Positions 48,782 through 59,819 are shown, numbered from the stretch's first letter. The stretch is 64,000 bases of DNA from Comamonadaceae bacterium (GCA_947476465.1 CANJQN010000006.1:62001-126000); one strand, 5' to 3'. The notes: generated by a model from the sequence alone, not told the origin. Translations and numbers: made by a program.

Positions 48782-49913
48782 CGGTGGCGAGGGTGGCCGT
48801 GTCGCGCCGCAATTGGTGGTGCAGCGCGTGGAATTTCTGCTGGACGGCCGCCATTGTGTCAGGCGCATCCAGCCAATCCAACACCGATGCCGCCAAGCGC
48901 GCTGGCGTGGCGTCGTGCTGCAACAACTCGGGCACGGCCATCTCGCGCAGCAGGATGTTGGGCAGGCCCACCCAGGGCTGCAGCGCCTGGCGCTTCATGA
49001 TCTGCCAGCTCAGGGCGTTCATGCGGTAGCCGATGACCATGGGCCGCTTGAACAGCGCCGCCTCCAAGGTGGCGGTGCCGCTGGCGATCAGGGTGACATC
49101 GCAAGCGGCCAGCGCCTCGTGCGAGCGGCCCGCCAGCAGCGTGAGCGCATCGCCCAGGCCGGCGCGGTGGGCCGCCTGTTCAATCGGGACGCGTAACGCC
49201 GGCACCGCCGGGACGACGAAGCGAACCGCCGGCCGCACACGCTGGATCTCCCGAGCGGCCTGGAAAAACACATCCGCCAGATAACGGACCTCGGAGGCGC
49301 GGCTGCCCGGCAAAATGGCGACCACTTTCTCGTGCTCACCCAGCCCGATGGCGCGCCGGGCGGCGGCGCGGTCGGGCTCCTGCGGGATCACGCCAGCCAG
49401 CGGGTGACCCACATAGGTAGCGGCGATGCCGTGGGCGGCCAGCAGCTCGGGCTCGAAGGGAAAAATGCACAGCACGTGGTCGGCGCTGCGGCGGATCTGG
49501 TCGATGCGGCCGGCGCGCCAGGCCCAGATCGCGGGGCAGACGAAGTGCACGGTGCGGATGCCAGCCTGGCGCAGCCCGGCTTCGAGGTCGAGGTTGAAAT
49601 CGGGCGCGTCGACGCCGATGAAAAGCGGCGGACGATCGGCCAGCAGCCGCGCCTTGAGCGCGCGGCGGATGCCGACGATCTCGCGGTAGTGCCGCAGCAC
49701 CTCGACATAGCCGCGCACCGCCAGCTTCTCGTGCGGCCACAGGGCCTGGAAACCCTGGCGCGCCATGTTCGGACCGCCAATGCCATAGGCCTGCAAGTGC
49801 GGCCAGCGCCGGTTGAGCCCTTGCAGCAGCAGACCGGCCAGCAGATCGCCAGAGACCTCGCCCGCCACCATGGCCAGCCGCAGTGCCCCCGCGGTGGACG
49901 GATCGGCGCTCAC
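48753..49913 (-). CDS. lpxB: Lipid-A-disaccharide synthase LpxB
   Basis: A 386-residue GT-B enzyme joining UDP-2,3-diacylglucosamine and lipid X. Typical stretches are [67 protein letters not shown] and [12 protein letters not shown], together with [11 protein letters not shown]. The start is GTG 49913. It lies 5 bp after lpxA in the usual lpxD-fabZ-lpxA-lpxB order. Confidence 0.98.
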   Translation of the reverse strand: MSADPSTAGALRLAMVAGEVSGDLLAGLLLQGLNRRWPHLQAYGIGGPNMARQGFQALWPHEKLAVRGYVEVLRHYREIVGIRRALKARLLADRPPLFIGVDAPDFNLDLEAGLRQAGIRTVHFVCPAIWAWRAGRIDQIRRSADHVLCIFPFEPELLAAHGIAATYVGHPLAGVIPQEPDRAAARRAIGLGEHEKVVAILPGSRASEVRYLADVFFQAAREIQRVRPAVRFVVPAVPALRVPIEQAAHRAGLGDALTLLAGRSHEALAACDVTLIASGTATLEAALFKRPMVIGYRMNALSWQIMKRQALQPWVGLPNILLREMAVPELLQHDATPARLAASVLDWLDAPDTMAAVQQKFHALHHQLRRDTATLATDAIAQVLQP

Positions 49914-49918
49914 GCGGG

Positions 49919-50716
49919 TCAGCGCACGATGCCGCGCTGGGGCGACACGGCCGCCAGAAAGCCCAGCATCATCTGGACGTCGGGCTGGGCCTCGGGTGTG
50001 TCGGCCACCAGGGCGCCGATGCGCTCTTGCGCCTGCGCCAGGGTGAGGCTGTCGCGGTACAGGGCCTTGTGCATGGCCTTGACGGCAGCAACCCGGGCCG
50101 GCGAAAAACCGCGCCGGCGCAGCCCTTCAAAATTCATGGCGCGCGCCTGCGCGGGCTGGCCCTGGCTCATGACAAAGGGCGGCTGGTCGGCAAACAGCAG
50201 CGCGCACATGGCCGTCATGCCGTGGGCGCCGATGCGTACGAACTGGTGCACCACGGTGAAGCCGCCGAGGATGACCCAGTCGCCCACCTCGACGTGCCCG
50301 GCCAGCTGCGTGTTGTTGGCGAAGATCGTGTGGTTGCCCACCTGGCAGTCGTGCGCCAGATGCACGTAGGCCATGATCCAGTTGTCGCTGCCCACGCGGG
50401 TGACGCCGCCGCCCCCGGGCGAGCCGATGTTGAAGGTGCAGAACTCGCGGACAGTGTTGCGCTCGCCGATCACCAGCTCGCAGGGCTCGCCCGCGTACTT
50501 CTTGTCCTGCGGGATCGCGCCGAGCGAGGAAAACTGGAAGATGCGGTTGTCGCGCCCGATGGTGGTGTGGCCCTCGATCACGCAATGCGCGCCGACGGTG
50601 GTGCCAGGGCCGATCTTCACGTGCGGGCCGATCACGCTGTAGGGCCCGATCGAGGCCGTGGGGTCGATCAGCGCGCCCGGCGCGACAATCGCGGTGGCAT
50701 GAATGGAGCCCGTCAC
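49919..50716 (-). CDS. lpxA: UDP-N-acetylglucosamine acyltransferase LpxA
   Basis: A 265-residue left-handed beta-helix acyltransferase with hexapeptide repeats from residue 5 to about 190 and the catalytic His in [13 protein letters not shown]. It performs the first step of lipid A synthesis with 3-hydroxyacyl-ACP. The start is GTG 50716 with AAAGG five bases upstream; the frame is open beyond but non-homologous. It follows fabZ by 16 bp. Confidence 0.97.
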   Translation of the reverse strand: MTGSIHATAIVAPGALIDPTASIGPYSVIGPHVKIGPGTTVGAHCVIEGHTTIGRDNRIFQFSSLGAIPQDKKYAGEPCELVIGERNTVREFCTFNIGSPGGGGVTRVGSDNWIMAYVHLAHDCQVGNHTIFANNTQLAGHVEVGDWVILGGFTVVHQFVRIGAHGMTAMCALLFADQPPFVMSQGQPAQARAMNFEGLRRRGFSPARVAAVKAMHKALYRDSLTLAQAQERIGALVADTPEAQPDVQMMLGFLAAVSPQRGIVR

Positions 50717-50732
50717 AAGCGGCCTTTGTCGG

Positions 50733-51173
50733 TCATTCGATCCGGCGCATGGTGCACATGAGTTCGGCCTCGCAGGCCACCTCCTCACCCACGCGCGTGA
50801 TGCCCTTGAACTTGAAGACGCCGGCGCGGGAACGCTCCAGGGTGACGTCCATCACCAGCTGGTCGCCCGGCTCGACCGGCCGCTTGAAGCGGGCGCCATC
50901 GATGCCCGCAAAGTAATACACCGTCTTGTCGTCAGGCGTGACGCCCTGGGCGTCGAACGACAACAGCGCCGCGGCCTGGGCCATGGCTTCGAGAATGAGC
51001 ACACCCGGCATCACCGGCCGGTGCGGAAAATGACCAGTGAAAAACGGTTCGTTGATGGAGACGTTCTTGAGGGCGCGGATGCTCTTGCCTTTTTCGATCG
51101 ACACCACCCGGTCGATGAGCAGAAACGGGTAGCGGTGCGGCAGCTGTTTGAGGATCTGGTGAATGTCCATCAT
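50733..51173 (-). CDS. fabZ: 3-hydroxyacyl-ACP dehydratase FabZ
   Basis: A 146-residue hot-dog-fold dehydratase with the catalytic His in [14 protein letters not shown] and Glu in [11 protein letters not shown]. It serves fatty acid elongation and draws on the same 3-hydroxyacyl-ACP as LpxA and LpxD. The start ATG 51173 overlaps the lpxD stop; a second ATG follows immediately (51170). Confidence 0.97.
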   Translation of the reverse strand: MMDIHQILKQLPHRYPFLLIDRVVSIEKGKSIRALKNVSINEPFFTGHFPHRPVMPGVLILEAMAQAAALLSFDAQGVTPDDKTVYYFAGIDGARFKRPVEPGDQLVMDVTLERSRAGVFKFKGITRVGEEVACEAELMCTMRRIE

Positions 51174-52144
51174 GGCTTGTTCTTCTCTAGCGCCTTGACG
51201 CGTTCGCGCAGGCTGTGCAGGTGACGCAGGGTGGCCGCGTTCTTCTCCCAGGCGGCATTGTCGTCGATGGGAAAGACGCCGGTGTAGTGGCCCGGCTGGT
51301 GGATCGAGCGGGTGACCAGGGTCATGGCCGAGATGTGCACATGGTCGGCCAGCGTGATGTGGCCGACGATGCCGGCCTTGCCGCCGATGGTGCAGTGCGC
51401 TCCGATCCGGGTGCTGCCGGCAACCGCCACGCAGCCGGCCATGACGGTGTGTTTGCCAATGCGCACGTTGTGGCCGATCTGGATGAGGTTGTCGAGCTTG
51501 ACGCCGTCTTCGATCACGGTGTCGGCCAGTGCGCCGCGGTCGATGCAGGTGTTGGCGCCGATCTCCACGTCGTTGCCGATGCGCACCGCGCCCAGCTGCT
51601 CGATCTTTTCCCAGGCGCCCTGGTTCGGCGCGATCCCGAAACCGTCGGCGCCGATCACCACGCCGGGGTGCAACAGGCAACGATCGCCGATCACGCAGGC
51701 TTGGCTGACAGTCACGCGCGACTTGAGCTCGGTGTCGGCGCCGATGCGGGCACCGCGCTCGACGACGCACAGCGCGCCGATGGTGGCAGAAGGGTCCACC
51801 ACCGCATCGGGGTCGACCACCGCGCTAGGGTGAATGCCGGGCCTGCGCTGGCCGCCCAGCACCACGCGCTTCCACAGCTGCGTGAGGCGGGCGAAGTACA
51901 GGTAGGGGTCGTCGGTGACGATCGCAGCGCCACGCGCCAGCGCCGCGTCGCGCTGCGCCGTCGCAACGATGACGCAGCCAGCCTGTGAGCTGGCCAGCTG
52001 CGACTGGTACTTGGGGTTGCTGAGAAAGCTCAGCTGCGACGGTGTGGCGGCGTCGAGCGGTGCCAGGCCCTCGATCAGCCGGGTCGGGTCGCCGTGAAGC
52101 TCGCCGCCGAGGCTGGCGACGATGTCGCCAAGGGGCAATGCCAC
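51170..52144 (-). CDS. lpxD: UDP-3-O-acylglucosamine N-acyltransferase LpxD
   Basis: A 324-residue acyltransferase with an N-terminal uridine-binding domain (about 1-100; [15 protein letters not shown]) and a beta-helix of hexapeptide repeats (about 105-280) holding the catalytic His region GADGFG and [10 protein letters not shown]. It performs the third step of lipid A synthesis. The start is GTG 52144, one base beyond the skp stop. Confidence 0.97.
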   Translation of the reverse strand: MALPLGDIVASLGGELHGDPTRLIEGLAPLDAATPSQLSFLSNPKYQSQLASSQAGCVIVATAQRDAALARGAAIVTDDPYLYFARLTQLWKRVVLGGQRRPGIHPSAVVDPDAVVDPSATIGALCVVERGARIGADTELKSRVTVSQACVIGDRCLLHPGVVIGADGFGIAPNQGAWEKIEQLGAVRIGNDVEIGANTCIDRGALADTVIEDGVKLDNLIQIGHNVRIGKHTVMAGCVAVAGSTRIGAHCTIGGKAGIVGHITLADHVHISAMTLVTRSIHQPGHYTGVFPIDDNAAWEKNAATLRHLHSLRERVKALEKNKP

Positions 52145-52145
52145 G

Positions 52146-52670
52146 TCACTTGCCTGCCGCCGCCGGGGCTGCGTTCAGGGCCTTGATCACCTTCTCGGTG
52201 ATGTCGTGCTTGGGATTGATGTAGACCGCCTCTTGCAGGACCAGGTCGTACTTTTCGGCCTCGGCGACCTGGCGAACGATGCGGTTGGCGCGGTCGAGCA
52301 CCTGTTGCAGCTCTTCGTTCTTACGGGAGTTGAGGTCTTCCTGGAACTCACGGCGCTTGCGCTGGAAATCGCGGTCCTGGTCGACCAGCTGGCGCTGACG
52401 CTGCTGGCGCACGCTTTCGGACAGCGTGGGGGCTTCGCGCTCGAAACGCTCGGACGCGGTCTTGATGGTTGCGCCGACGTCGTTGAGCTCCTTCTCGCGG
52501 CGCGCGAACTCCTGCTCGAGCTTGGTCTGTGCGGCCTTGGCGGTGTTGGCCTCTCGAAAGATGCGATCGGTGTTCACGAAGCCGATGCGAAACTCCTGCG
52601 CAAAGGCGGGGGCGCACACCACCGCCAGCCCGAGCAAGGCCGCATACCATTGGCGACTCAGATACGACAT
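52146..52670 (-). CDS. skp: OmpH/Skp-family periplasmic chaperone
   Basis: A 174-residue protein with a signal peptide (about 1-24, cleavage near AFAQE) and a long charged coiled coil (about 40-130) of the Skp/OmpH kind. Skp escorts unfolded outer-membrane proteins through the periplasm to BamA, whose gene lies directly upstream. The bamA stop and the skp start overlap by a single base. Confidence 0.95.
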   Translation of the reverse strand: MSYLSRQWYAALLGLAVVCAPAFAQEFRIGFVNTDRIFREANTAKAAQTKLEQEFARREKELNDVGATIKTASERFEREAPTLSESVRQQRQRQLVDQDRDFQRKRREFQEDLNSRKNEELQQVLDRANRIVRQVAEAEKYDLVLQEAVYINPKHDITEKVIKALNAAPAAAGK

Positions 52671-54964
52671 TAGAAGGAAGTCCCGATTTGAAATTGAAGT
52701 TTCTGGATTCTATCGCCAGCCATCTTGCGAATCGGGTTCGCATAGACCAGGCGCAGCGGCCCGACAGGTGAGATCCAGGACAGCCCCGCGCCCACGGACG
52801 CGCGGATTTCACCGAATTCGTAGCCCTGCTGTTCGGTGAACGCGTTGCCCGCGTCGACAAAGGCGAACAAACGCAAGGTGCGGTCGTTGCCCGCGCCGGG
52901 GAACGGCGTGATGAACTCGCTGTTCAGGATGACCTTCTTGGGGCCGCCGATCGAGGCGCCCGTGACGTCGCGCGGGCCCAGCGTACCCTGCTGGAAGCCC
53001 CGCACCGACCCCAGGCCGCCGGCATAGTAGTTCTTGAACACCGGGAACGGGCGGTCGCCCATGCCCTTGCCCCAGCCGAGCTCGCCGTTGAAGGCCAGGG
53101 TGTATTGCTTGCTCAGCGGGATGTACTGCTGGAATTGGTAGCTGCCGCGCAGGTAGCGGGCGTCGCCGAACACGCCCGCCTCGCCAGCCAGGCGCTGCAG
53201 CCGCCCGGAAGTGGGCACCAGCGAGCTGTCCCGGTCGTCGCGCGTCCAGCCGAGCGTGAAGGGCAAGGCGGTGCTGGCATAGCCGAAGCGGTCGGCATAG
53301 GCCAGATAGGCGGCCGGTATGTTGGTGCCGGGCTCGATGCGGGTGCGCTCGGCGCTCAGGCCGAAGAACACGCGGTCGACCTCGCTGAACGGAACGCCAA
53401 ACCGCACACCGCCGCCCATAGTGGCCAGGCTGTAGTCGCCGCCCTGCTCGTTGTACGGACGGGACCTGCGGTAGTACACGTCGAAGCTGCGCGAGACGCC
53501 GTCCTGCGTGAAGTACGGGTCCACCGTGGTGACCGAGATCACCTTGTTGTACTTGCTGGTGTTGAGGTCCAGGCTCAGGTAATTGCCGCTGCCGAACGCG
53601 TTCTCCTGGCGGATGGTGAAACCGAAACTCAGCTTGTCGGCACTGGAAAAGCCTGCTGACAGCTGCAGGCTGCCAGTGGGCTTTTCGGTGATGCGGACGT
53701 TCACGTCGACCTGATCGGGTGCGCCCGGCACTTCGGCGGTCTCGACGTTGACGTCGCGAAAGTAGCCAAGCCGGTCGACCCGATCGCGGGAGCGGCGGAT
53801 GCGCTCGCCGTCGTACCAGCTGGCCTCGAGCTGGCGGAACTCACGGCGGACCACCTCGTCGCGGGTGCGGTCGTTGCCGGAGATGTTGACACGGCGCACG
53901 TAGGCGCGGCGGGACGGCTCGGACGCGATCACCAGCGCCACCCGGCTGTTCTCTCGGTCGATGTCAGGCCTGACCTCGACCTGTGCGAAGGCATAGCCGA
54001 AATTGCCGAAATTGTCGGCGATGGCCTTGGTGGTCTCGGCCACGCGGTCGGCGTTGTACGCCTCGCCGGGACGGATGGTGACCAGCGACTTGAACTCGTC
54101 GTCCTTGCCCAGGTAGTTGCCTTCCAGGCGCACCGAGGTGACCACGAAACGCTGGCCTTCGGTGATGTTGACGGTGATGCCGATGTCGCGCTTGTCGGGC
54201 GAAATCGCCACCTGTGTGCTGTCGATGCGAAACTCCAGGAAGCCGCGCTGCAGGTAGTACGAGCGCAAGGCTTCCAGGTCGGCGTTGAGCTTGACGCGCG
54301 AGTAGCGGTCTGACTTGGTGTACCAGCTCATGAAGCCGCCGGTGTCGAGATCGAACAGGCCGCGCAGCGTGCCCTCGGTGAACGCCTGGTTGCCGACGAT
54401 GCGGATGTCCCGAATATGCGCGGGCTCGCCCTCGCTGATGGTGAAGGTGACGTTGACCCGGTTGCGCTCCAGCGGCGCGATGGTGGTGACGATCTCTGCG
54501 CCATACAGGCTGCGCCCGAGGTATTGGCGCCGCAGCTCCTGCTCGGCGCGGTCGGCCAGTGCGCGGTCGAAGGGCCGGCCTTCGGCCAGCCCGATGTCGC
54601 GCAAGGCACGGGTGAGAACGTCGCGCTCGAACTCGCGCGCACCCACAAAGCTCACCTGGGAGATGGTTGGGCGTTCCTCGACGATCACCACCAGCACGTC
54701 GCCCTGCACTTCAAGGCGCGCGTCGGTAAACAGACCGAGCCCGAACAACGCGCGAATGGCGGCGCTGCCCTTCTCGTCGTTGTACTGGTCCCCGACACGA
54801 AAGGGCAGCGACGCGAACACCGTGCCGGGTTCGACGCGCTGCAGGCCCTCGATGCGGATGTCTCGCACGTTGAAGGGATCGATTGCCCAAGCCTGCACTG
54901 CGAAGGCCATCGCGATCACGCTCGCCAGGGTGCGCACGCGCGCGCGCTTCAATAGTTTCTTCAT
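52670..54964 (-). CDS. bamA: Outer-membrane assembly factor BamA
   Basis: A 764-residue outer-membrane protein. A signal peptide (MKKLLKRARVRTL..., cleavage near QAWA) precedes five POTRA domains (about 25-425; the first begins FNVRDIRIEGLQRVEPGTVF) and a 16-strand barrel that ends in a C-terminal Phe (QIGTSF). The VRGF motif of the Omp85 lid loop is present (SVRGFQQG). It inserts barrel proteins into the outer membrane. The start at 54964 is the family one. Confidence 0.98.
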   Translation of the reverse strand: MKKLLKRARVRTLASVIAMAFAVQAWAIDPFNVRDIRIEGLQRVEPGTVFASLPFRVGDQYNDEKGSAAIRALFGLGLFTDARLEVQGDVLVVIVEERPTISQVSFVGAREFERDVLTRALRDIGLAEGRPFDRALADRAEQELRRQYLGRSLYGAEIVTTIAPLERNRVNVTFTISEGEPAHIRDIRIVGNQAFTEGTLRGLFDLDTGGFMSWYTKSDRYSRVKLNADLEALRSYYLQRGFLEFRIDSTQVAISPDKRDIGITVNITEGQRFVVTSVRLEGNYLGKDDEFKSLVTIRPGEAYNADRVAETTKAIADNFGNFGYAFAQVEVRPDIDRENSRVALVIASEPSRRAYVRRVNISGNDRTRDEVVRREFRQLEASWYDGERIRRSRDRVDRLGYFRDVNVETAEVPGAPDQVDVNVRITEKPTGSLQLSAGFSSADKLSFGFTIRQENAFGSGNYLSLDLNTSKYNKVISVTTVDPYFTQDGVSRSFDVYYRRSRPYNEQGGDYSLATMGGGVRFGVPFSEVDRVFFGLSAERTRIEPGTNIPAAYLAYADRFGYASTALPFTLGWTRDDRDSSLVPTSGRLQRLAGEAGVFGDARYLRGSYQFQQYIPLSKQYTLAFNGELGWGKGMGDRPFPVFKNYYAGGLGSVRGFQQGTLGPRDVTGASIGGPKKVILNSEFITPFPGAGNDRTLRLFAFVDAGNAFTEQQGYEFGEIRASVGAGLSWISPVGPLRLVYANPIRKMAGDRIQKLQFQIGTSF

Positions 54965-55022
54965 GAATTCTGATCTGGGTCCGAGACAGGCTGTCTGGCT
55001 GCCGCGGCCGGCTCCGCCGGAT

Positions 55023-56399
55023 TTAACCAAAAAGGCGCGTCACGTCGTTGAACAGCGCGATCGACATCATGACCAGCAGGATCGCCACCCCCCCCCGCTG
55101 CAAACGATCCATCCAGGCGTCGGGGACGCCCTTGCCGGTCACTGCCTCCCAAAGATAATACATCAGGTGCCCCCCATCCAGGACAGGCAGCGGCAGCAGG
55201 TTCAGCACCCCGAGGCTCACACTGATCAGTGCCAGGAAGGTCAGGTACTGCGTCAGCCCCAGACTGGCCGACTTGCCGGCATAGTCGGCGATGGTCAGGG
55301 GGCCGCTGAGGTTCTTGAGCGAAGCCTCGCCGATCATCATGCGCCCCATCATCTTGAGCGTGAGGATGGACACCTCCCAGGTACGCACAGCCCCGCTCCA
55401 GAGGCCGTCCAGCGGGCCGCGCCGCACCGTCACCATTTCGGGCGGCGAGCCGACGTAGGCGCCGATGCGCCCGAACCGGCCGTTGCGCTCTGACGCGACC
55501 TCGGGGGTGACCGGCAGCGCCAACTCGCGGCCGTCGCGCAGCACGCGCCAGGTGGCCGGCATCGGCTGGTCGCCACGCACCTGGCCGCGAATGGCCTCGC
55601 GCAGCTGCTGGCCATCGACGATGCGCTGCGCGCCAATTGCCAGCACCACGTCGCCGGGACGCAAGCCGTCGCGCTCCGCAGCGGCGCCCTTGACCAGCTC
55701 GCCGATCACCGGCTGCGTCCAGGGGCCCGTCACGCCGATGCGCCGGAACAGTCCGGCGTCGGCCTCCCGGGCCTCGATGCCGGACAGTGGCAGCACCAGC
55801 TCGCGCGCAGCGCCGCCAGAAGCTGGCGCCGCCAATTGGAGGCGCAGATCACGCTGGTCGAGTGCACCGCGGGTGAGTAGCCAGCGCAGCTCCTCGAAGG
55901 ACTGCAGAGGCTGCAAGGTGTCGTCGTCGAAGCCGGCCGCCAGCACCTGGTCGCCACCGGCAAGGCCTGCGCGGTCGGCCACCGAGCCAGCCACCGGGGT
56001 AGCGATCACGGGGATGGGCTCGATTACGCCCCACCAGCTGACGAAGGTGTACAGCAGCACGGCCAGCAGCAGGTTGGCGATCGGCCCGGCGGCGACGATG
56101 GCGGCCCGTGAGCGCAGCGGCTGGGTGTTGAAGGCCAGGTGGCGCTCGGCTGCGTCGACCGGCGCCTCGCGCTCGTCGAGCATGCGCACAAAGCCGCCCA
56201 GCGGCACCGCGCCGATCACGAACTCGGTGTCCTGGCCGGGGCGCTGCCGGCGCGGCTTCCAGCGCAGGATGGGGCGGCCGAAGCCGACCGAAAACCGCAG
56301 CACGCGCACCCCGCAGGCCACGGCCACCCGGTAATGGCCCCACTCGTGCACGGCGATGAGCAGGCCCAGGGCGACGATGAAGGCGACGATGGTGAGCAT
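55023..56399 (-). CDS. rseP: Site-2 protease RseP
   Basis: A 458-residue intramembrane zinc protease. HEWGH (H18, E19, H22) lies in the first membrane helix, two PDZ domains follow (about 115-320), and LPVLDGGHLMYY gives the third zinc ligand. It cleaves the anti-sigma factor RseA in envelope stress. It lies between dxr and bamA as in most proteobacteria. Confidence 0.97.
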   Translation of the reverse strand: MLTIVAFIVALGLLIAVHEWGHYRVAVACGVRVLRFSVGFGRPILRWKPRRQRPGQDTEFVIGAVPLGGFVRMLDEREAPVDAAERHLAFNTQPLRSRAAIVAAGPIANLLLAVLLYTFVSWWGVIEPIPVIATPVAGSVADRAGLAGGDQVLAAGFDDDTLQPLQSFEELRWLLTRGALDQRDLRLQLAAPASGGAARELVLPLSGIEAREADAGLFRRIGVTGPWTQPVIGELVKGAAAERDGLRPGDVVLAIGAQRIVDGQQLREAIRGQVRGDQPMPATWRVLRDGRELALPVTPEVASERNGRFGRIGAYVGSPPEMVTVRRGPLDGLWSGAVRTWEVSILTLKMMGRMMIGEASLKNLSGPLTIADYAGKSASLGLTQYLTFLALISVSLGVLNLLPLPVLDGGHLMYYLWEAVTGKGVPDAWMDRLQRGGVAILLVMMSIALFNDVTRLFG

Positions 56400-56408
56400 G
56401 AGGCGGTC

Positions 56409-57599
56409 CTAGCGCAGGCGTTCGATACCTTGGCGCGCCTGCTGCCGAACACGGACGTCCAGCTCCAGCAGGTCGGCCAGGCTGCGCGGGTTGGATGCCG
56501 GGGCGCAGGACAAAGTTGCCAGGTTCAGCGCGTGAATCTGGTCGAAGCGGATCCGTCCCGCAAGAAAGGCTTCGACCGCCACCTCGTTGGACGCGTTGAG
56601 CACCGCGGTGGTGCCCGGCGCGGCGCGCAGGCTGTCCCAGGCCAGCTGCATTCCCGGAAAGCGCTCCCGATGGCCGCGGCTGTCGAGCGCCTCGAAGCTC
56701 AGGTCGCCCAGCCGGGTGAAATCGAGGGCTTGCGCGCCGGAGGTGATGCGCTCGGGCCAGCCCAGGCCATAGGCGATGGGCACCCGCATGTCGGGCGTGC
56801 CCAGCTGGGCCACCACCGAGGTGTCTCGGTACTGCACCATCGAGTGGATGATGCTCTGGGGGTGGATGACCACATCCAACCGTTCGGGCGGCAGGCCGAA
56901 CAGAAAGCGTGCCTCGATCACCTCGAGCGCCTTGTTCATCATGGTGGCCGAGTCGACCGAGATCTTGCGGCCCATCACCCAGTTGGGATGGGCGCAGGCC
57001 TGCTCGGGGGTGACATCGCGCAGGCGGGCTGCTTCCCAGGTGCGAAACGGGCCGCCCGAGGCGGTGAGGATGATCTTCTCGACCCGTGCGTCCCAGGTGG
57101 CCGGGTCTTCGGGCAACGATTGAAAAATCGCCGAATGCTCGCTGTCGATCGGCAGCAAGGTGGCGCCACCCGCTCGCACGGCGTCCAGAAACACCTCGCC
57201 GCCCACCACCAGCGCCTCCTTGTTGGCCAGCAGCAGGCGCTTGCCGGCGCGTGCGGCTGCCAGGCAGGGCGCCAGGCCAGCCGCGCCAACGATGGCGGCC
57301 ATGACGGTGTCCACCTCTTCATGGGCCGCGATGCGCTCCAGGGCGTCGGGCCCGCTCAGCACGCGGGTGGGCAGACCCTCGGCCCGCAACCGTGTGGCCA
57401 ACTCGCGCGAGGCGGCTTCGTCGGCCATCACGGCAAAGCGTGGCCGCAGGCTGGCGCACTGGGCCAGGAGCGCTTCGACCTGACGCGCGGCACTGAGCGC
57501 AAACACTTCAAAGCGTTCGGGATGGCGTGCGATCACGTCCAGGGTGCTGGCGCCGACCGAGCCGGTGGACCCGAGCACGGTGATGCGCTGGACGGTCAT
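56409..57599 (-). CDS. dxr: 1-deoxy-D-xylulose 5-phosphate reductoisomerase
   Basis: A 396-residue enzyme, the second step of the non-mevalonate isoprenoid pathway. NADPH is bound by VLGSTGSVGASTLDVI; metal and substrate residues lie in LLPIDSEHSAIFQ, ILTASGGPFR, HPNWVMGRKISVDSATMMNKALEVIEA (region) and VVIHPQSIIHSMV. The start at 57599 overlaps the cdsA stop. Complete and of normal length. Confidence 0.98.
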   Translation of the reverse strand: MTVQRITVLGSTGSVGASTLDVIARHPERFEVFALSAARQVEALLAQCASLRPRFAVMADEAASRELATRLRAEGLPTRVLSGPDALERIAAHEEVDTVMAAIVGAAGLAPCLAAARAGKRLLLANKEALVVGGEVFLDAVRAGGATLLPIDSEHSAIFQSLPEDPATWDARVEKIILTASGGPFRTWEAARLRDVTPEQACAHPNWVMGRKISVDSATMMNKALEVIEARFLFGLPPERLDVVIHPQSIIHSMVQYRDTSVVAQLGTPDMRVPIAYGLGWPERITSGAQALDFTRLGDLSFEALDSRGHRERFPGMQLAWDSLRAAPGTTAVLNASNEVAVEAFLAGRIRFDQIHALNLATLSCAPASNPRSLADLLELDVRVRQQARQGIERLR

Positions 57600-58444
57600 A
57601 CGAGGGACACCAGCATCATCGCCAACGGCAGGGCCGGCAGCATCGCATCGACCCGGTCGAGCACGCCGCCGTGTCCGGGCAGCAGACCGCTCGAATCCTT
57701 GGCACCCGCGCTGCGCTTGACCAGCGATTCGACCAGATCGCCCACCACGCTCATCGCCGTGAGGAACACGCAGGCCAGCAGCATCAGGCCCCAGTTGTGT
57801 GCCGCCAGGCGGCTGTAGAGGCTGGGCACCTGCGCCTGCAGCGCCCGGTCGGCCAGCGCCCAGGCCACGCCCAGCGCCAGCACGCCGATCATGCCGCCCC
57901 ACACGCCTTCCCAGCTCTTGCCAGGGCTGATGGCCGGCGCGAGCTTGCCACGGGTGAATTTGAGGCCGAAGGCCTTGCCCGCAAAGTACGCGGCGATGTC
58001 GGCCACCCACACCAGCACCAGAACCGACAGCAGAAAGTTGATGCCAATCATGCGCGCCTGCGCCAGCGCCAACCAGGCCATCCACAGCGCCAGGACGCCG
58101 CCCGCCAACCGCAGCGGGCGCGGCACCGCGGCCCAACCCGCGACGCCTCGTTGCAGCAGCAGCCCCCCCACCAACACCCACAGCGCGCCGCCGGCGATCC
58201 ACAGTCCGGAAAGACGCCGCTCAAACAGACCGAAACGCCAGCTGGCCAGGCACAGCAGCAGGCAGGCCGCCGCCAACGCCAGGGCGGCACCCTGGCGCAG
58301 CCCGTTGAGCCGGCCCCACTCCCAGGCCCCCGCCGTGAGCAGCACCAGCACGACGGCCACGAACGGTACCGGCGACGGCCAGAACAGGGCTGGCAGCAGG
58401 ATGGCCAGCAGGATGATGGCGGTGATGATGCGCTGCTTGAGCAT
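57596..58444 (-). CDS. cdsA: Phosphatidate cytidylyltransferase CdsA
   Basis: A 282-residue membrane protein with about eight helices and the C-terminal signature SVVGDLVESLVKRSAGAKDSSGLLPGHGGVLDRVD (region; core KRSAGAKD and GHGGVLDR). It makes CDP-diacylglycerol, the precursor of all phospholipids. It sits 15 bp after uppS. Confidence 0.97.
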   Translation of the reverse strand: MLKQRIITAIILLAILLPALFWPSPVPFVAVVLVLLTAGAWEWGRLNGLRQGAALALAAACLLLCLASWRFGLFERRLSGLWIAGGALWVLVGGLLLQRGVAGWAAVPRPLRLAGGVLALWMAWLALAQARMIGINFLLSVLVLVWVADIAAYFAGKAFGLKFTRGKLAPAISPGKSWEGVWGGMIGVLALGVAWALADRALQAQVPSLYSRLAAHNWGLMLLACVFLTAMSVVGDLVESLVKRSAGAKDSSGLLPGHGGVLDRVDAMLPALPLAMMLVSLV

Positions 58445-58459
58445 GGCGCGATCCGGGTG

Positions 58460-59185
58460 TCAGGCGGCCTTGCGCGCAGCGCCGTCTTGCAGCACCTGCT
58501 CGGAGGTCTTGCCGAAGCGGCGCTCGCGCTGGGCGAATGCGTCGATGGCCTCGCCGAGCGCAGCGGCGTCGAACTCGGGCCAGAGCTTGTCGCTGAAGTA
58601 GAACTCGGAATAGGCGGACTGCCACAGCAGGAAGTTGCTCACCCGCTGCTCGCCGCCGGTGCGGATCACGAGGTCGGGGTCGGGCACATGGGCCAGAGCC
58701 ATCGCGCCCGAGAGCGATTGCTCGGTGATGGCGCACCCCTGGGCCGCCAGCCGCGCGGCGGCCTGGGCGATGTCCCAGCGGCCGCCGTAGTTAAAGCAGA
58801 TGTTGAGAATCAGGCGTTCGTTGCCGGCGGTCACAGCCTCGGCGGCGGCCAGGCCGTTGAGCACCTTGGGCGCCAGTCCGGTGCGATCGCCGATGAAGTG
58901 GATGCGAACCCCCTCGGCCTTGAGTTGGGGCACCTCGCGCGACAGGGCCAGCGCCAGCAACTCCATCAGGCCCGACACCTCGTCGGCCGGACGGTTCCAG
59001 TTTTCTGACGAGAACGCGAACACGGTGAGCACCTTCACCCCGATGTCGCCGCAATGGCGCACGCAGGCGCGCAGTGCGTCGACCCCCACCTTGTGGCCGG
59101 CCACGCGCGGCAGGAAGCGCCGCGCGGCCCAGCGGCCGTTGCCATCCATGACGATGGCGATGTGGTGGGGAGTGGCCTTGTTCAA
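58460..59185 (-). CDS. uppS: Undecaprenyl diphosphate synthase
   Basis: A 241-residue cis-prenyltransferase with the catalytic Asp in IVMDGNGRWA and substrate-binding HKVGVDALR, FSSENWNRP and DLVIRTGGEQRVSNFLLWQSAYSE (region). It builds the C55 lipid carrier for peptidoglycan and O-antigen. The start is TTG 59185; no ATG precedes the catalytic motif in a suitable place. Confidence 0.97.
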   Translation of the reverse strand: MNKATPHHIAIVMDGNGRWAARRFLPRVAGHKVGVDALRACVRHCGDIGVKVLTVFAFSSENWNRPADEVSGLMELLALALSREVPQLKAEGVRIHFIGDRTGLAPKVLNGLAAAEAVTAGNERLILNICFNYGGRWDIAQAAARLAAQGCAITEQSLSGAMALAHVPDPDLVIRTGGEQRVSNFLLWQSAYSEFYFSDKLWPEFDAAALGEAIDAFAQRERRFGKTSEQVLQDGAARKAA

Positions 59186-59222
59186 GTCACGATCGGGTTG
59201 GGCCTAGCGGGCATCGTGGCCG

Positions 59223-59786
59223 TCAGACGGCCATGATCTCCTGCTCCTTGGCATTGACCAGGCTGTCGATGGTGGCAATATGCTTGTCGGTCACCTTCTG
59301 GATGTCGGTTTCGGCGCGCTTTTGCTCGTCTTCGGAGGCGAGCTTGTCCTTGAGCAGGCGCTTGACGTGCTCGTTGGCGTCGCGCCGCAGGTTGCGAACG
59401 GCGATCTTGGCGCTCTCGCCTTCGGTACGCACCAGCTTGGTCATTTCCTTGCGGCGCTCTTCGCTCATGGGCGGCATTGGCACGCGGATCAGGTCGCCCA
59501 TGGAGGCCGGGTTCAGGCCCAGATCGCTCTCCCGGATGGCCTTCTCGATCTTGGCGCCCATGCCCTTTTCCCAGGGCTGCACACTGATGGTGCGGGGGTC
59601 GAGCAGCGCGACGTTGGCCACTTGGCTCAGCGGCACCATGCTGCCGTAGTACTCGACATGCACCGTATCGAGCAGTGCCGGGTTGGCGCGGCCGGTGCGG
59701 ATCTTGGTCAGGTTGTTCTTGAAGGCGGCGATGGACTGGTCCATCTTGGCCTCGGTGGTTTTCTTGATCTCGGCGGTGGTGGTCAT
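59223..59786 (-). CDS. frr: Ribosome recycling factor
   Basis: A 187-residue two-domain factor (three-helix bundle plus hinge domain) with [15 protein letters not shown] and the [14 protein letters not shown] segment. It splits post-termination ribosomes together with EF-G. It lies between pyrH and uppS in the conserved order. Confidence 0.98.
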   Translation of the reverse strand: MTTTAEIKKTTEAKMDQSIAAFKNNLTKIRTGRANPALLDTVHVEYYGSMVPLSQVANVALLDPRTISVQPWEKGMGAKIEKAIRESDLGLNPASMGDLIRVPMPPMSEERRKEMTKLVRTEGESAKIAVRNLRRDANEHVKRLLKDKLASEDEQKRAETDIQKVTDKHIATIDSLVNAKEQEIMAV

Positions 59787-59819
59787 GGTGACGTTTCCTG
59801 CGGTCTGACGTTCAAGCGT